Shown here: positions 35,701-43,457 of the stretch, in pieces
Position numbering within the stretch: position 1 is the first letter of the stretch
How the letters are laid out: each line of letters starts with the position of its first letter
NCBI GenBank assembly: GCA_902771155.1
Contig: CACXVS010000009.1
Span: forward strand, 17,902-81,901
Length of the DNA stretch: 64,000 nucleotides
From: an uncultured Prevotellaceae bacterium
Lineage (GTDB): Bacteria; Bacteroidota; Bacteroidia; Bacteroidales; Bacteroidaceae
Direction: 5' to 3'
Notes under the pieces: model-generated
What the model saw: only the letters and a program-made list of their open reading frames with translations
Told to the model about the DNA's origin: nothing
Databases searched by the model: none
Made by a program: the position numbers and the translations under genes

Positions 35701-36189
35701 GTCGGTATCGATAACCGGTAGTGCCAGACGTTCTGAGGCAAAGATAGCCGTAGCGTTGGTAGCCTCAGGCGTAGGTGTCGATGTCCAACCCCATTCATCA
35801 CCACCATCCTTCTTACGGGCATAGGCAGTATGACTCATCGACCTGGGATAGTCTTCACTGACGATAAGGTTGCCCGAGGCATCACTCAGACAGATGGTAC
35901 CTCCGTCGCAGTCGAGTTTGAGAGGTGCCTGCCATTCGTCGATTTCTTCCGATCCGAGCCATAACACATAATATCCCTTCGCAGGAACGGTTCCATGGGG
36001 AATCCTCCAAAGTGTCAGGTTGTTAGGATCGTCGCTCAGGTACATACCTTTCAGGTTGATGTCCTCGTCGGAGGGGTTATAGAGTTCTATCCAACTGTCG
36101 AAATTCGTTGCAGGGCTCATTACTTCGCCCGTGTTTGCAGCCATCAGTTCGTTGATCATGACAATGGCTGATAATAAGAAAGAGATCAT
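32764..36189 (-). CDS. CotH-kinase-fold surface protein with lamin-tail domains and T9SS sorting domain
   Basis: 1141 aa. Parts in order: lamin-tail domain (about 10-130, VMINELMAAN to GWTSTPTPE); a CBM-like sandwich flanked by chitobiase-C-type strands (PAGTTLMYSLDG); CotH domain (about 480-790) with AEYINGEFKGIVNMRE and the metal/ATP segment RFISFDLDYAFNRED; a bacterial-repeat strand block (AGYKFDSWKNG); a second lamin-tail domain (about 905-1050, VRINEVSAANG); and a C-terminal type A sorting domain (HNLAGQTVVSTS to GHKTSCKFVLTSR). CotH domains phosphorylate proteins in spore formers; here the target is unknown. The N-terminal signal is oddly short and lacks positive charges, with a stop codon 24-29 bases upstream. 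The gene follows metG by 24 bp. Confidence 0.87.
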   Translation of the reverse strand: MISFLLSAIVMINELMAANTGEVMSPATNFDSWIELYNPSDEDINLKGMYLSDDPNNLTLWRIPHGTVPAKGYYVLWLGSEEIDEWQAPLKLDCDGGTICLSDASGNLIVSEDYPRSMSHTAYARKKDGGDEWGWTSTPTPEATNATAIFASERLALPVIDTDSKLFTNSFTVKVAIPAGTTLMYSLDGSTPQAPSPDGEETSPWTNIVTNSDCEGTDANCFVCRDGDGNGDVNRIDNGVGYNNSRGVKVHTIANPANDWDSQFFVYTPNHTWNSGDKYRFHMRVRADKACHISVQTHRKPGNFIHHGFLAGGYDVTTEWKEISYEGEVTDEQAGVNSWAWWEPQNSEFQTIAFNLNELHADNNIYFDDIYWEASTDDLVTVASYKSDDGVFNIDNTTNLTVRLFRDGYLPSAPVTRSYVKTNQQYTCPVVLIVGDQRYFTDPMWGIDIEGRNGIEGNCRNDAVNWNQPWDRPVNFSYLTPDGKMVFNQDANIAVSGGCTRMINPRSMKLKANKKFDDQNRFDYPFFPLKPYIRSKAILLRNGGNDVWETHSRFMDLALESIITRSGIDLDNQSYIQVAEYINGEFKGIVNMRETNNDKYVYSNYGYDDDEIDYFENFNFKNGDEEVWNRIVALGNRINDAGAYDELKTLLDLDVFCNYMAVELFLGNNDWPDNNIKAYRSREDGRYRFISFDLDYAFNREDPIGALNNYKSVPVVKFFINMLGHDEFRKKFIDHFCLVSGSVFEKDRATAIVNEIADEMRPMSQLDGYTPDGAADKIKNKLKTQLDRMIKNLEKYQPMQLSGVSRQNVELNANVEGARIFVNEIEVPYAQLKGYLYGSVKLRAQAPAGYKFDSWKNGSETVSTNTTIDMPTSSSVHLTASFSPLTDGEKTDTHITPVRINEVSAANGIFVDEFFQRDDWVELYNTTDAPIDVEGMYLSDNAEKPQKYQISKDNTMASTIIPAHGFIVIWCDKEDPVSQLHASFKLSAEGGDILLTAPDGSWSDKLTYPLLKADETAARWPDGCADVYVTNIPTIAKSNLRKAYMTGVAQPGLSGIEDMMADDNALAVHYHAGSLVVSGRASSNAQVLIHNLAGQTVVSTSALLTGGFAEIPLSLSNGVYVAIVTDGDGHKTSCKFVLTSR

Positions 36190-36213
36190 GTGATTAAGAT
36201 TTTCTTTATTTGA

Positions 36214-38280
36214 TTATCCTACTTGACTTCCGGGTTTGACATCTTTCGTTGTGGTGACTACACTGAGGCTCTCGTCAGCATCGACGGCAGAGAGGATCAT
36301 ACCCTGACTCTCGATGCCCATCATCTGGCGAGGGGCAAAGTTGGCCACGAAGAGAATACGCTTGCCAATGAGTTCCTCCGGGTTCTCATAGAAGGCTGCG
36401 ATGCCTGAGCAGATGGTGCGATCAACGCCAGAACCGTCGTCGATGGTAAACTGAAGGAGTTTTTTGCTCTTCTTCACCTTCTGGCAATCCTTCACCAGAC
36501 CTACACGGATGTCGAGTTTCTCGAACTCCTCGAACGATACGGTGTCCTTGATGGGAGCGGCCTTGTAAGCTGCTGCCTGATTAGCCTTCTTGGTGGCCTC
36601 GAGTTTGTCGAGCTGCTTCTGGATCACCTCGTCCTCAATCTTCTCGAAGAGCAGGGCAGGCTCACCCAACTGGTGACCAGCCTTCAAGAGCTCTGTCGAA
36701 CCCAACTGTTCCCACTCGAAGCTCTCGATGTTAAGCATCTCACGAAGTTTCTTCGATGAGAATGGCAGGAACGGCTCGAAGGCGATGGCGAGGTTGGCTG
36801 TGAGCTGCAAGCAGATGTTCAGGATGGTCTCGCAACGCTTGGGATCCTGTTTCCACACCTTCCAGGGCTCGCACTCTGTGATGTAGCGGTTACCGATACG
36901 AGCCAGGTTCATAGCCTCGAACTGGGCATCACGGAACTTGAACTGCTCCAGCAGAGCCTCAACCTTAGCCTTTACATCCTTAAACTCCTCGAGGGCCTGC
37001 TTATCTACATCCTGCAGTTCGCCACAGGCAGGAACCACACCGTTCCAGTACTTCTTGGTGAGCTGGAGGGCACGATTCACGAAGTTGCCATAAACGGCTA
37101 CCAGTTCGTTGTTATTGCGATCCTGGAAATCCTTCCAGGTGAAGTTGTTGTCCTTGGTCTCAGGAGCGTTTGCTGTGAGTACATAGCGCAACACATCCTG
37201 CTTGCCAGGCATATCCACCAGATACTCGTGGAGCCAAACGGCCCAGTTGCGAGAGGTAGAGATCTTGTCGTTCTCAAGGTTCAGGAACTCGTTGGCTGGT
37301 ACGTTGTCGGGCATGATATACTTGCCGTGAGCCTTCATCATCACAGGGAAGATGATGCAGTGGAACACGATATTGTCCTTACCGATGAAGTGCACCAGAC
37401 GGGTGTCCTCATCCTGCCACCATTTCTCCCAGTTGCCCCACTTCTCGGGCTCCTTCTCACAGAGCTCCTTCGTGTTCGACACATAACCGATAGGCGCATC
37501 AAACCATACGTAGAGCACCTTCCCTTCTGCATCCTTCACAGGCACAGGGATTCCCCAGTCGAGGTCACGAGTCATCGCACGAGGCTGAAGGTCCATATCG
37601 AGCCAGCTCTTGCACTGACCATATACATTGGGGCGCCACTCCTTGTGCTCCTCCAGAATCCACTGCTTCAGCCAGTCCTGATACTCGTTCAGAGGCAGAT
37701 ACCAGTTCTTGGTCTTCTTCAAAACGGGCGTAGAACCGCTGATGGTTGACTTCGGATTGATGAGCTCTGTAGGCGAAAGGTCGCGCCCACACTTCTCACA
37801 CTGGTCGCCATAGGCCCCCTCGTTGTGGCAATAGGGGCACTCGCCAGTGACATAGCGGTCGGCCAGGAACTGCTTGGCCTCCTCGTCGTAAAGCTGTTCG
37901 GTGGTCTCCTCAGTCAGCTTACCCTCGTCGTAGAGTTTCTTAAACCAGTCTGCAGCAAACTTGTGGTGAGTCTCGCTGGTGGTACGGCTATAGATATCGA
38001 ACGAGATGCCGAACTCCTCGAAAGAGTCCTTGATCATCTTGTGATAGCGATCGACGACATCCTGAGGCGTGATACCCTCCTTACGGGCACGAACCGTGAT
38101 GGGCACACCGTGCTCATCACTGCCTCCGATAAACAATACCTCGCGCTTTTTCAGTCTGAGATAACGCACATAAATATCGGCAGGCACATATACACCAGCC
38201 AGATGCCCGATATGCACACCACCATTAGCATAGGGTAGCGCCGACGTCACCGTCGTACGCTTAAAAATCTTGTTTTCCAT
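36214..38280 (-). CDS. metG: Methionyl-tRNA synthetase
   Basis: 688 aa. It charges tRNA-Met in the cytoplasm. Visible parts: HIGH motif in [10 protein letters not shown] (about residues 18-27), zinc-knuckle region CPYC and CEKC, the KMSKS-type loop as KISTSRNW (the usual Bacteroidota form), an anticodon-binding helical domain, and a C-terminal tRNA-binding OB-fold (FEKLDIRVG to [17 protein letters not shown]) at about 585-688. The ATG at 38280 starts the catalytic fold directly; the longer frame to 38382 overlaps the promoter of the divergent yraN gene. A minus-strand TAATTTTG box at 38313-38320 fits. The CotH gene follows 24 bp downstream and may be read from the same transcript. Confidence 0.97.
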   Translation of the reverse strand: MENKIFKRTTVTSALPYANGGVHIGHLAGVYVPADIYVRYLRLKKREVLFIGGSDEHGVPITVRARKEGITPQDVVDRYHKMIKDSFEEFGISFDIYSRTTSETHHKFAADWFKKLYDEGKLTEETTEQLYDEEAKQFLADRYVTGECPYCHNEGAYGDQCEKCGRDLSPTELINPKSTISGSTPVLKKTKNWYLPLNEYQDWLKQWILEEHKEWRPNVYGQCKSWLDMDLQPRAMTRDLDWGIPVPVKDAEGKVLYVWFDAPIGYVSNTKELCEKEPEKWGNWEKWWQDEDTRLVHFIGKDNIVFHCIIFPVMMKAHGKYIMPDNVPANEFLNLENDKISTSRNWAVWLHEYLVDMPGKQDVLRYVLTANAPETKDNNFTWKDFQDRNNNELVAVYGNFVNRALQLTKKYWNGVVPACGELQDVDKQALEEFKDVKAKVEALLEQFKFRDAQFEAMNLARIGNRYITECEPWKVWKQDPKRCETILNICLQLTANLAIAFEPFLPFSSKKLREMLNIESFEWEQLGSTELLKAGHQLGEPALLFEKIEDEVIQKQLDKLEATKKANQAAAYKAAPIKDTVSFEEFEKLDIRVGLVKDCQKVKKSKKLLQFTIDDGSGVDRTICSGIAAFYENPEELIGKRILFVANFAPRQMMGIESQGMILSAVDADESLSVVTTTKDVKPGSQVG

Positions 38281-38312
38281 TAAATAAAAATACGTATTTT
38301 CAATTTCGGCTG

Positions 38313-38320
38313 CAAAATTA
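38313..38320 (-). promoter_or_regulatory. -7 box (TAATTTTG) for metG
   Basis: This minus-strand box lies 32 bp upstream of the metG ATG, in a 119-bp divergent intergenic region shared with yraN. Confidence 0.65.
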
Positions 38321-38364
38321 AACAAAAAAATGGAAAGAACAACAGAATCTCCGAAAAAAAGTCC

Positions 38365-38372
38365 TACTTTTG
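38365..38372 (+). promoter_or_regulatory. -7 box (TACTTTTG) for yraN
   Basis: TACTTTTGCAG lies 27 bp before the ATG at 38400. It makes the in-frame start at 38370 impossible for this transcript. Confidence 0.65.
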
Positions 38373-38399
38373 CAGTCAACAAGCAAAGAAAAACAGATT

Positions 38400-38762
38400 A
38401 TGGCAGCACATAACGAACTTGGAGCGTGGGGTGAGCAACTGGCATCCGATTTCCTTCAACAGAAAGGCTATACCATCATTGAGCGTGACTGGAAGTTGGG
38501 CCACAAGGATCTCGACATCATCGCCAGGCACAAGGGTGTCGTGGTGTTTGTGGAAGTCAAGACCCGTCGCAACCGAGTGTTCGAAGAACCCGAAGAGGCC
38601 ATCGACTACAGGAAGCTGCAGCATCTGCGCCAAGCCATCAACTACTATGTCAAATCGAGACGCATCAACCTTGAGATCCGTCTGGATGTCATCACAGTAG
38701 TGGGCACCCCCGAAGGCGACCCTCCGGAGATTTCCCATATACAGGACGTTCCGATGTTTTAA
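38400..38762 (+). CDS. yraN: YraN (UPF0102) endonuclease-like protein
   Basis: 120 aa, the usual length of this family. It has the restriction-endonuclease-like core: GAWGEQLASDFLQQKGYTIIERDW, then KDLDIIARHKGVVVFVEVKTRR, where the DxD and ExK positions match the metal-binding catalytic pattern of the fold. The function in vivo is not settled; DNA processing during uptake or repair is often suggested. It is divergent from metG and followed by the 21-bp-periodic repeat element. Confidence 0.9.
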   Translation: MAAHNELGAWGEQLASDFLQQKGYTIIERDWKLGHKDLDIIARHKGVVVFVEVKTRRNRVFEEPEEAIDYRKLQHLRQAINYYVKSRRINLEIRLDVITVVGTPEGDPPEISHIQDVPMF

Positions 38763-38794
38763 CGTCACTGAATTTAAGTGGACGCTTAGGTTTC

Positions 38795-38889
38795 TTTTTT
38801 TCGTTTCAAACTTTGGTATGTACATTTCAAACTTTGGTATGTACGTTTCAAAGTTTGGTACGTACGTTTCAAAGTTTGAAACGAAAAAA
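38795..38889. repeat. 21-bp-periodic inverted-repeat element, copy 1
   Basis: Four units start at 38803, 38824, 38845 and 38866. Each begins (G/A)TTTCAAA(C/G)TTTG, and the first three continue GTA(T/C)GTAC. The last unit closes as a palindrome TTTCAAAGTTTGAAAC. The ends (38795-38813 and 38871-38889) are 19-bp inverted repeats flanked by T and A runs, so RNA from either strand could fold into one long hairpin. It lies between two convergent genes (yraN and the outer-membrane protein). A second copy lies at 63752-63832. Confidence 0.85.
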
Positions 38890-38914
38890 TAATAAAGCAG
38901 AAAAATAATTAAAC

Positions 38915-39718
38915 TTACAGGATTCTCACGACAACTCCTACCTTCAGCACAGGCCATACCGTGAGATTGTCGACCATCTTCGAGAGGTCGTCTTCGCGCT
39001 CTATATGAGAGTCTACATCCTCTGGCACTTCCACACCGTTCTGGTAGATCTTCATCTTGCCCATGATCTGACAACCTAACTCAACACGGAAGTCAACTTT
39101 CTTTTTAGAGATTAACCGCCCGTAGCCGATACCGATATAGGGGCGCACAGCCTTTGTCCTCAGCTCACCGTTGGCATTTCCTAACGGGTCGATATCGAGA
39201 CGGAAGCGGTCGATGTGTGTAGTCACGTGCTGTCTGATATGAGGGAACAAGGTGTGGAATCTGGCCACCTGAGGACTGTATCCGCTTAGCTCAGCCACTA
39301 CCTTTCCACCAAAAGAGAGACCTGCACTGGCAAACAAGGGGAGATTCTCGCCAAAGGGATAGACATTGAGCTTCACATCGAAGGTAGTACGGGCCAGATT
39401 GCCGTCAAGATCCATCCTACCGATGTTGAATCCGTCGATATCAGTGTCTCCAATATGCGGCACGTTCAGGTCAACCGTACTCTTTACCTTGATGCCCGGC
39501 ATCAGGTTGACACCCGCACTCAGTTCCAAGTACTGGGTAATTGGCGTAGCCACATTCACACTGAATCCTTCGGTACCCACAGAGGCACTGACTCCCAAGT
39601 GATTAAAGACGCCTCGTTCGATGGCGTACTTCTTCATGTTTACAACTGCGCTGTCACTTTGGGCATTCATGGTGCCTGTCGTCAGGATAACGGCGATTAC
39701 TAACAATAACTTTTTCAT
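38915..39718 (-). CDS. Predicted outer-membrane beta-barrel protein
   Basis: 267 aa, not assigned to a named family. The signal peptide MKKLLLVIAVILTTGTMNAQ is followed by alternating hydrophobic/polar strands such as HLGVSASVGTEGFSVNVATPI, YLELSAGVNLMPGI, FDVKLNVYPF, PLFASAGLSFGG and YIGIGYGRLI. The chain ends in a hydrophobic residue pattern (VLKVGVVVRIL) as in barrel proteins. It probably forms a small barrel in the outer membrane; the ligand is unknown. The start at 39718 gives the clean signal; an in-frame ATG at 39736 adds six residues and is also downstream of the promoter. Confidence 0.75.
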   Translation of the reverse strand: MKKLLLVIAVILTTGTMNAQSDSAVVNMKKYAIERGVFNHLGVSASVGTEGFSVNVATPITQYLELSAGVNLMPGIKVKSTVDLNVPHIGDTDIDGFNIGRMDLDGNLARTTFDVKLNVYPFGENLPLFASAGLSFGGKVVAELSGYSPQVARFHTLFPHIRQHVTTHIDRFRLDIDPLGNANGELRTKAVRPYIGIGYGRLISKKKVDFRVELGCQIMGKMKIYQNGVEVPEDVDSHIEREDDLSKMVDNLTVWPVLKVGVVVRIL

Positions 39719-39761
39719 TTTACTATTACTTCTCATGGTTTTTAGTTTCCAATTTTGAAGG

Positions 39762-39769
39762 CAAAGGTA
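39762..39769 (-). promoter_or_regulatory. -7 box (TACCTTTG) for the outer-membrane protein gene
   Basis: It sits immediately after the terminator of the upstream transporter unit on the minus strand, 25-43 bp before the two candidate start codons. Confidence 0.7.
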
Positions 39770-39771
39770 CA

Positions 39772-39803
39772 TAAAAAAGCCGAAAGCGAGAAACTTTCGG
39801 CTT
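39772..39803 (-). terminator. Terminator of the acetylesterase-GPH unit
   Basis: AAGCCGAAAG (39777-39786) pairs perfectly with CTTTCGGCTT (39794-39803). On the minus strand it is followed by a run of six T residues, 31 bp after the transporter stop. Confidence 0.85.
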
Positions 39804-39833
39804 AAAAAATGAGTATGGAGCGAATGATAATGA

Positions 39834-41234
39834 TCAGTGTGCAGCTGAACGGGCCTCGATCTCACGATTGATCTCGTCGAGCTTCTCGTCGGTAAGAGGA
39901 TACTTGTAAATCAGGTAGCCTACAATCACAAGAAGGATGGCGGGAATGATAGTCGTGAACAACAGGATGGCATTCTGGGCGATCTCAGAATAGTTGGCCA
40001 GCTTTGGATAATAGGCATTCACAGGCGCACTGATGAATGATGCCAGGAACACCACGACAAAGATGCTCAGCACGAGCTGCAGGCACTTGTTGGCCTTGAA
40101 CTCCTGCCACATCTCACCATACGAAACAGGCTTCTCGGGTGTCGTGGTGATATTCTCCTTACTGCCCATAAAGCAAAGCATCAGGAGGAAGAATCCCACG
40201 ATAGCAAACACACAGGTCACCGTGAACCAGGCCATAGGATCAGTAGCCAGAGCAGATGCCTCGCTGGCAAAGTTGAAGCCAATCCATCCCATCACCAGAG
40301 GCGTAATCCAACCAGCAATCGAGAAACCAGCCTTAAAGGCCACACCGGCAAGGGCGTTGACGGTAGCAGCAGGTCTGTTTCCCGTACGATACTCAGCCTC
40401 CGTAATCACCTCAGGTACAAGTGCCCACATCAGTGAACCAACGAGCAGTCCGACACCCGTCATCACCTTTGCAATCTGAACAATTGTATTCAAACCAGTG
40501 ACATCAAAGAACTTACCAATGGTGAACAGAATGACAAAGCCAACAAGACCGATGGCGAGGAGCGTATAGTACAGGCCCTTCTTGCCCAACCATTTCTTCA
40601 AGATAGGCATTGAAGGCAGGATGATGAAAGCAGGAATCGTACCGATAGCCATAAAGGTGGCCTGATTCCAGTCGATGGCTGCATGGACACACATGGCAAG
40701 TCCGATGGGGAAGCCTGCCTGAACGATAATCTGACCAATATTGGCACACACCATTCGAGTGGAAGTAAGGATAAGCACCTCGTCGTTATCACGGGTCATA
40801 CTGGCCATGATGGAGCCGTAAGGAATATTCACCACTGAATAGATCATGCTCAGCACGGTATAGCTCAGAGCAGCATAGACCATCTTCATAGGCATAGACC
40901 ATGTAGCGGCCTGAGGAAGCATCAGCAGACAGGCGGCTACCGTAAGGGGAATACCACCGTAAAGGAGATAAGTACGATACTTTCCTAACTTGGGATTGCG
41001 GTTATCAATATAACGTCCCACTACAGGACTCCAGAAACAGTCGATAAGACGAACCGTGAGAATCAGTCCGCTGACAAAGGCAGCATTGATCTTTAATACC
41101 GTAGTCAGGTAGATCATCAAGTAGGTTGCTACCGTCTGGAAAATCAGGTTTTGCGCCAGGTCGCCCGAGCCAAAGCCGATGCGCTGGAGCCATGAGAGCT
41201 TATAGAAGCCCTTGGTTTCATTAGTTGTTGCCAT
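39834..41234 (-). CDS. GPH-family (glycoside-pentoside-hexuronide) cation symporter
   Basis: 466 aa with about 12 membrane helices, inner membrane. Family marks are GFGSGDLAQNLIFQ in the first helix and DNRNPKLGKYRTYLLYGG after helix 2, the MelB/XylP-type motif with the conserved Asp and Lys-Tyr/Phe-Arg pattern. It should import short oligosaccharides or glycosides with H+ or Na+. It lies downstream of the sialate-type acetylesterase on the same strand, so deacetylated sugars released outside are plausible cargo. The 56-bp gap between them is largely a TTTTTACC array. Confidence 0.88.
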   Translation of the reverse strand: MATTNETKGFYKLSWLQRIGFGSGDLAQNLIFQTVATYLMIYLTTVLKINAAFVSGLILTVRLIDCFWSPVVGRYIDNRNPKLGKYRTYLLYGGIPLTVAACLLMLPQAATWSMPMKMVYAALSYTVLSMIYSVVNIPYGSIMASMTRDNDEVLILTSTRMVCANIGQIIVQAGFPIGLAMCVHAAIDWNQATFMAIGTIPAFIILPSMPILKKWLGKKGLYYTLLAIGLVGFVILFTIGKFFDVTGLNTIVQIAKVMTGVGLLVGSLMWALVPEVITEAEYRTGNRPAATVNALAGVAFKAGFSIAGWITPLVMGWIGFNFASEASALATDPMAWFTVTCVFAIVGFFLLMLCFMGSKENITTTPEKPVSYGEMWQEFKANKCLQLVLSIFVVVFLASFISAPVNAYYPKLANYSEIAQNAILLFTTIIPAILLVIVGYLIYKYPLTDEKLDEINREIEARSAAH

Positions 41235-41249
41235 AATTACTTTATTAAT

Positions 41250-41307
41250 ATTACTTTTTTTACCTTTTTACTTTCTTACCTTTTTACCTTTTACTTTCTT
41301 ACCTTTA
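41250..41307 (-). repeat. TTTTTACC/AAAAAGGTA array between two genes
   Basis: Seven or so imperfect units. Read on the minus strand, the array encodes the last residues (KVRK) and the stop codon of the acetylesterase gene, as the array at 13195 does for the flippase. Confidence 0.8.
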
Positions 41308-43288
41308 TCTCAAATGAACTCATCGGCAGACCGCTGAGCGAGCGCACGTTAGCCTTGACAGGATTGTCTTTCCAGGCATAGCGCACAGCATAGACGACGC
41401 TCTGTGGATGGAATCCTTCGGGGAGGTTCAGGGTAACCTTATTACCCTCTGCCGTAGCAGTCACGTTCTGGAACACCTGGTCGCCATCGGCTGCTGCCAC
41501 CTCGAAATCACAGACCTCTCCCTCTCGTACGGCTTGGTCTAAGGTGAGGATAATCTTGCCGTTGGCCACCTCTGAGGAGACAACCTTTGGTGAGAGCTTC
41601 ACCTTATTATTATATAATAGACTTTCAAAGCCAAGGGCGATGCGCTCAGCCACCTCTTTCTTGCGCAAGGGGTGGATATCTACCATCTCACCCAGATCGT
41701 TGATGACGGCCAGTTCGGCTCTGGGATCACCCTCTGCCACCAAACGCTGAGCCTCGCGAAGCTGCGCCCAACCACTGTTGACGGGTGAGGTCTGGGGTAC
41801 GATGGGAGAAGGGAAACCTGTCTGCTGGCGACCATCGTAGTTAGCCAACTGTACGATGACGAAGGGCATCTGCTGATCCTTCCAGGTGTCGCGCCAACAA
41901 CCCATCAGTTTTTTCAGATAGTCGGCATAGGGTGCCGGATTACCCGTATTCGACTCACCCTGATACCAGACGACACCAGAGAGGGCGTAAGGTGCCAGGG
42001 GATAGAGCACGGCATTATAGAGAGTTGTCGGGATGTTCTGCAGCGAGATGTCACCACTGGGGCATGAAGGCATCTCGGCACCAAGACTCATCTTCCATTG
42101 CTCGCCCAAGGGAATCACGTCGGCAGGTAATGGATTCTGACTCATGCGGTCGTCACCAAAAGCCAGCAAATAGGGCTTCTCAGGAATGAAATGAACCAAA
42201 CCGTATTTGTTGATGAAGCGCACGGCAATCACATTGTCGCCCTCACGGAGCAGTCCTTCGGGGATGTCGTAGCGACGAGGGGGATACTGGTAGTAGGTAT
42301 GTCCGATCTCCTTGCCATTCAGATAGGTGATGTCCTGGTCGAAGAGCGTACCGAGCAACAGACGGGCAGGCTTGCCGGCATGAGCCTTATCTACCTGAAT
42401 ATGTTGACGGAGCCAGATGGTGCCGATGACGGGGCGACGGGTTGTGGGCGACATAGCCCATTGGGTATCCCACTGGCTGACGCTCTGCCACTGGCTGTCA
42501 TCGTAATCGGCTGAAGCCCAGTTGTCCTGAACACCCGTATCCTCAGCGTTCAACATCTTCTGCCACTGGCTATCAGCCTGCATATTAGCCTGACCTTGGG
42601 CTTTCACATAGTCGTCGTTCTGGAAGAACTGTGCCCTCTTTACCAGCATCGGATAGTCCTTCTTCAGGGAGTCGGCAGAGATCCAGGCCTCAATGGGCGT
42701 TCCACCCCAGCTGTTGACAATAATGCCCTGTGGCACATTTGACTGCTCGTACATCCGACGTCCGAGGAAATAGCCTACAGCAGAGAACAGCCAGGCATTC
42801 TCTTTGTTAACGGGTTTCCAGTTGATGGATGGCGTTGTAATATCGTTTTTCACGCCATGGGCATCGGCCTGGTTCGGCACACGGAACATTCGGATGTCTG
42901 CATTCTCATACGTGTCGATGTCTTTGGTGTATTGGGGATAGACGCGCTCGATAGTGACATCAATATTCGATTGTCCTGACAAAAGCCATACATCACCTAT
43001 TAATATATTAGTAAGCACCAGGTCGCCTACCGTCATCGTGTAAGGTCCTCCGGCTTTCATCTTCGGCAGGTTGATACGCCAGTTGCCATCAAGGTCGGCG
43101 GTTGTGGCATATTGCTTTGTATTAAACCTGATAGTGACCAGTTCTCCAGCCTCGGCCTTACCCCAAATGGGTATCTGCTTGCCGCGTTGGAGAACCATAC
43201 CCGACTGAAACATTTGTGGCAAACTTACTTTGGCTTCCACGCAAATGACGCAGAAGAGCAAGAAGCACAAAGACAGAATTTTTCTCAT
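41291..43288 (-). CDS. Sialate O-acetylesterase family (SGNH) carbohydrate esterase
   Basis: 665 aa, secreted (MRKILSLCFLLFCVICVEA). The SGNH hydrolase motifs are LSGQSNI (nucleophile Ser in block I), GVVWYQGESN (block with the oxyanion Asn region) and the DxxH triad end in DIHPLRKKE. A beta-sandwich is inserted at about residues 225-350 (VQDNWASADYDDSQW to VRFINKYG), as in large members of this family that deacetylate xylan or sialic acids. With GH43, GPH and GH3 genes nearby, acetyl-xylan or acetylated side chains are a likelier target than sialate. The -7 box TATTTTTG (minus strand, 43309-43316) lies 20 bp upstream. Confidence 0.87.
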   Translation of the reverse strand: MRKILSLCFLLFCVICVEAKVSLPQMFQSGMVLQRGKQIPIWGKAEAGELVTIRFNTKQYATTADLDGNWRINLPKMKAGGPYTMTVGDLVLTNILIGDVWLLSGQSNIDVTIERVYPQYTKDIDTYENADIRMFRVPNQADAHGVKNDITTPSINWKPVNKENAWLFSAVGYFLGRRMYEQSNVPQGIIVNSWGGTPIEAWISADSLKKDYPMLVKRAQFFQNDDYVKAQGQANMQADSQWQKMLNAEDTGVQDNWASADYDDSQWQSVSQWDTQWAMSPTTRRPVIGTIWLRQHIQVDKAHAGKPARLLLGTLFDQDITYLNGKEIGHTYYQYPPRRYDIPEGLLREGDNVIAVRFINKYGLVHFIPEKPYLLAFGDDRMSQNPLPADVIPLGEQWKMSLGAEMPSCPSGDISLQNIPTTLYNAVLYPLAPYALSGVVWYQGESNTGNPAPYADYLKKLMGCWRDTWKDQQMPFVIVQLANYDGRQQTGFPSPIVPQTSPVNSGWAQLREAQRLVAEGDPRAELAVINDLGEMVDIHPLRKKEVAERIALGFESLLYNNKVKLSPKVVSSEVANGKIILTLDQAVREGEVCDFEVAAADGDQVFQNVTATAEGNKVTLNLPEGFHPQSVVYAVRYAWKDNPVKANVRSLSGLPMSSFEIKVRK

Positions 43289-43308
43289 AATTTTGTCGTT
43301 TTATGTTG

Positions 43309-43316
43309 CAAAAATA
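43309..43316 (-). promoter_or_regulatory. -7 box (TATTTTTG) for the acetylesterase unit
   Basis: This minus-strand box lies 20 bp upstream of the ATG at 43288, in the 169-bp divergent region between the two sugar-uptake units. Confidence 0.6.
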
Positions 43317-43422
43317 CAAAAAAACTTCATTGGATTGGTTATTTTTTCTATTTTTGTTACGGAATGAAACATTTGAAAAAACATCTGTAACAAATCAGAA
43401 TGTTATCTGAAAAGTATTTTAC

Positions 43423-43430
43423 TATCTTTG
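43423..43430 (+). promoter_or_regulatory. -7 box (TATCTTTG) for the GPH-GH43 unit
   Basis: TATCTTTGCAGACG lies 27 bp before the ATG at 43458. It rules out the in-frame TTG at 43428, which is inside the box. Confidence 0.75.
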
Positions 43431-43457
43431 CAGACGGAAAATAGCACCGTTTTTGCG

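Noticed and set aside
38795..38889. CRISPR-like short repeat array
   Set aside because: The units are contiguous, with no unique spacers, are 21 bp long and number only four; no cas gene is present.
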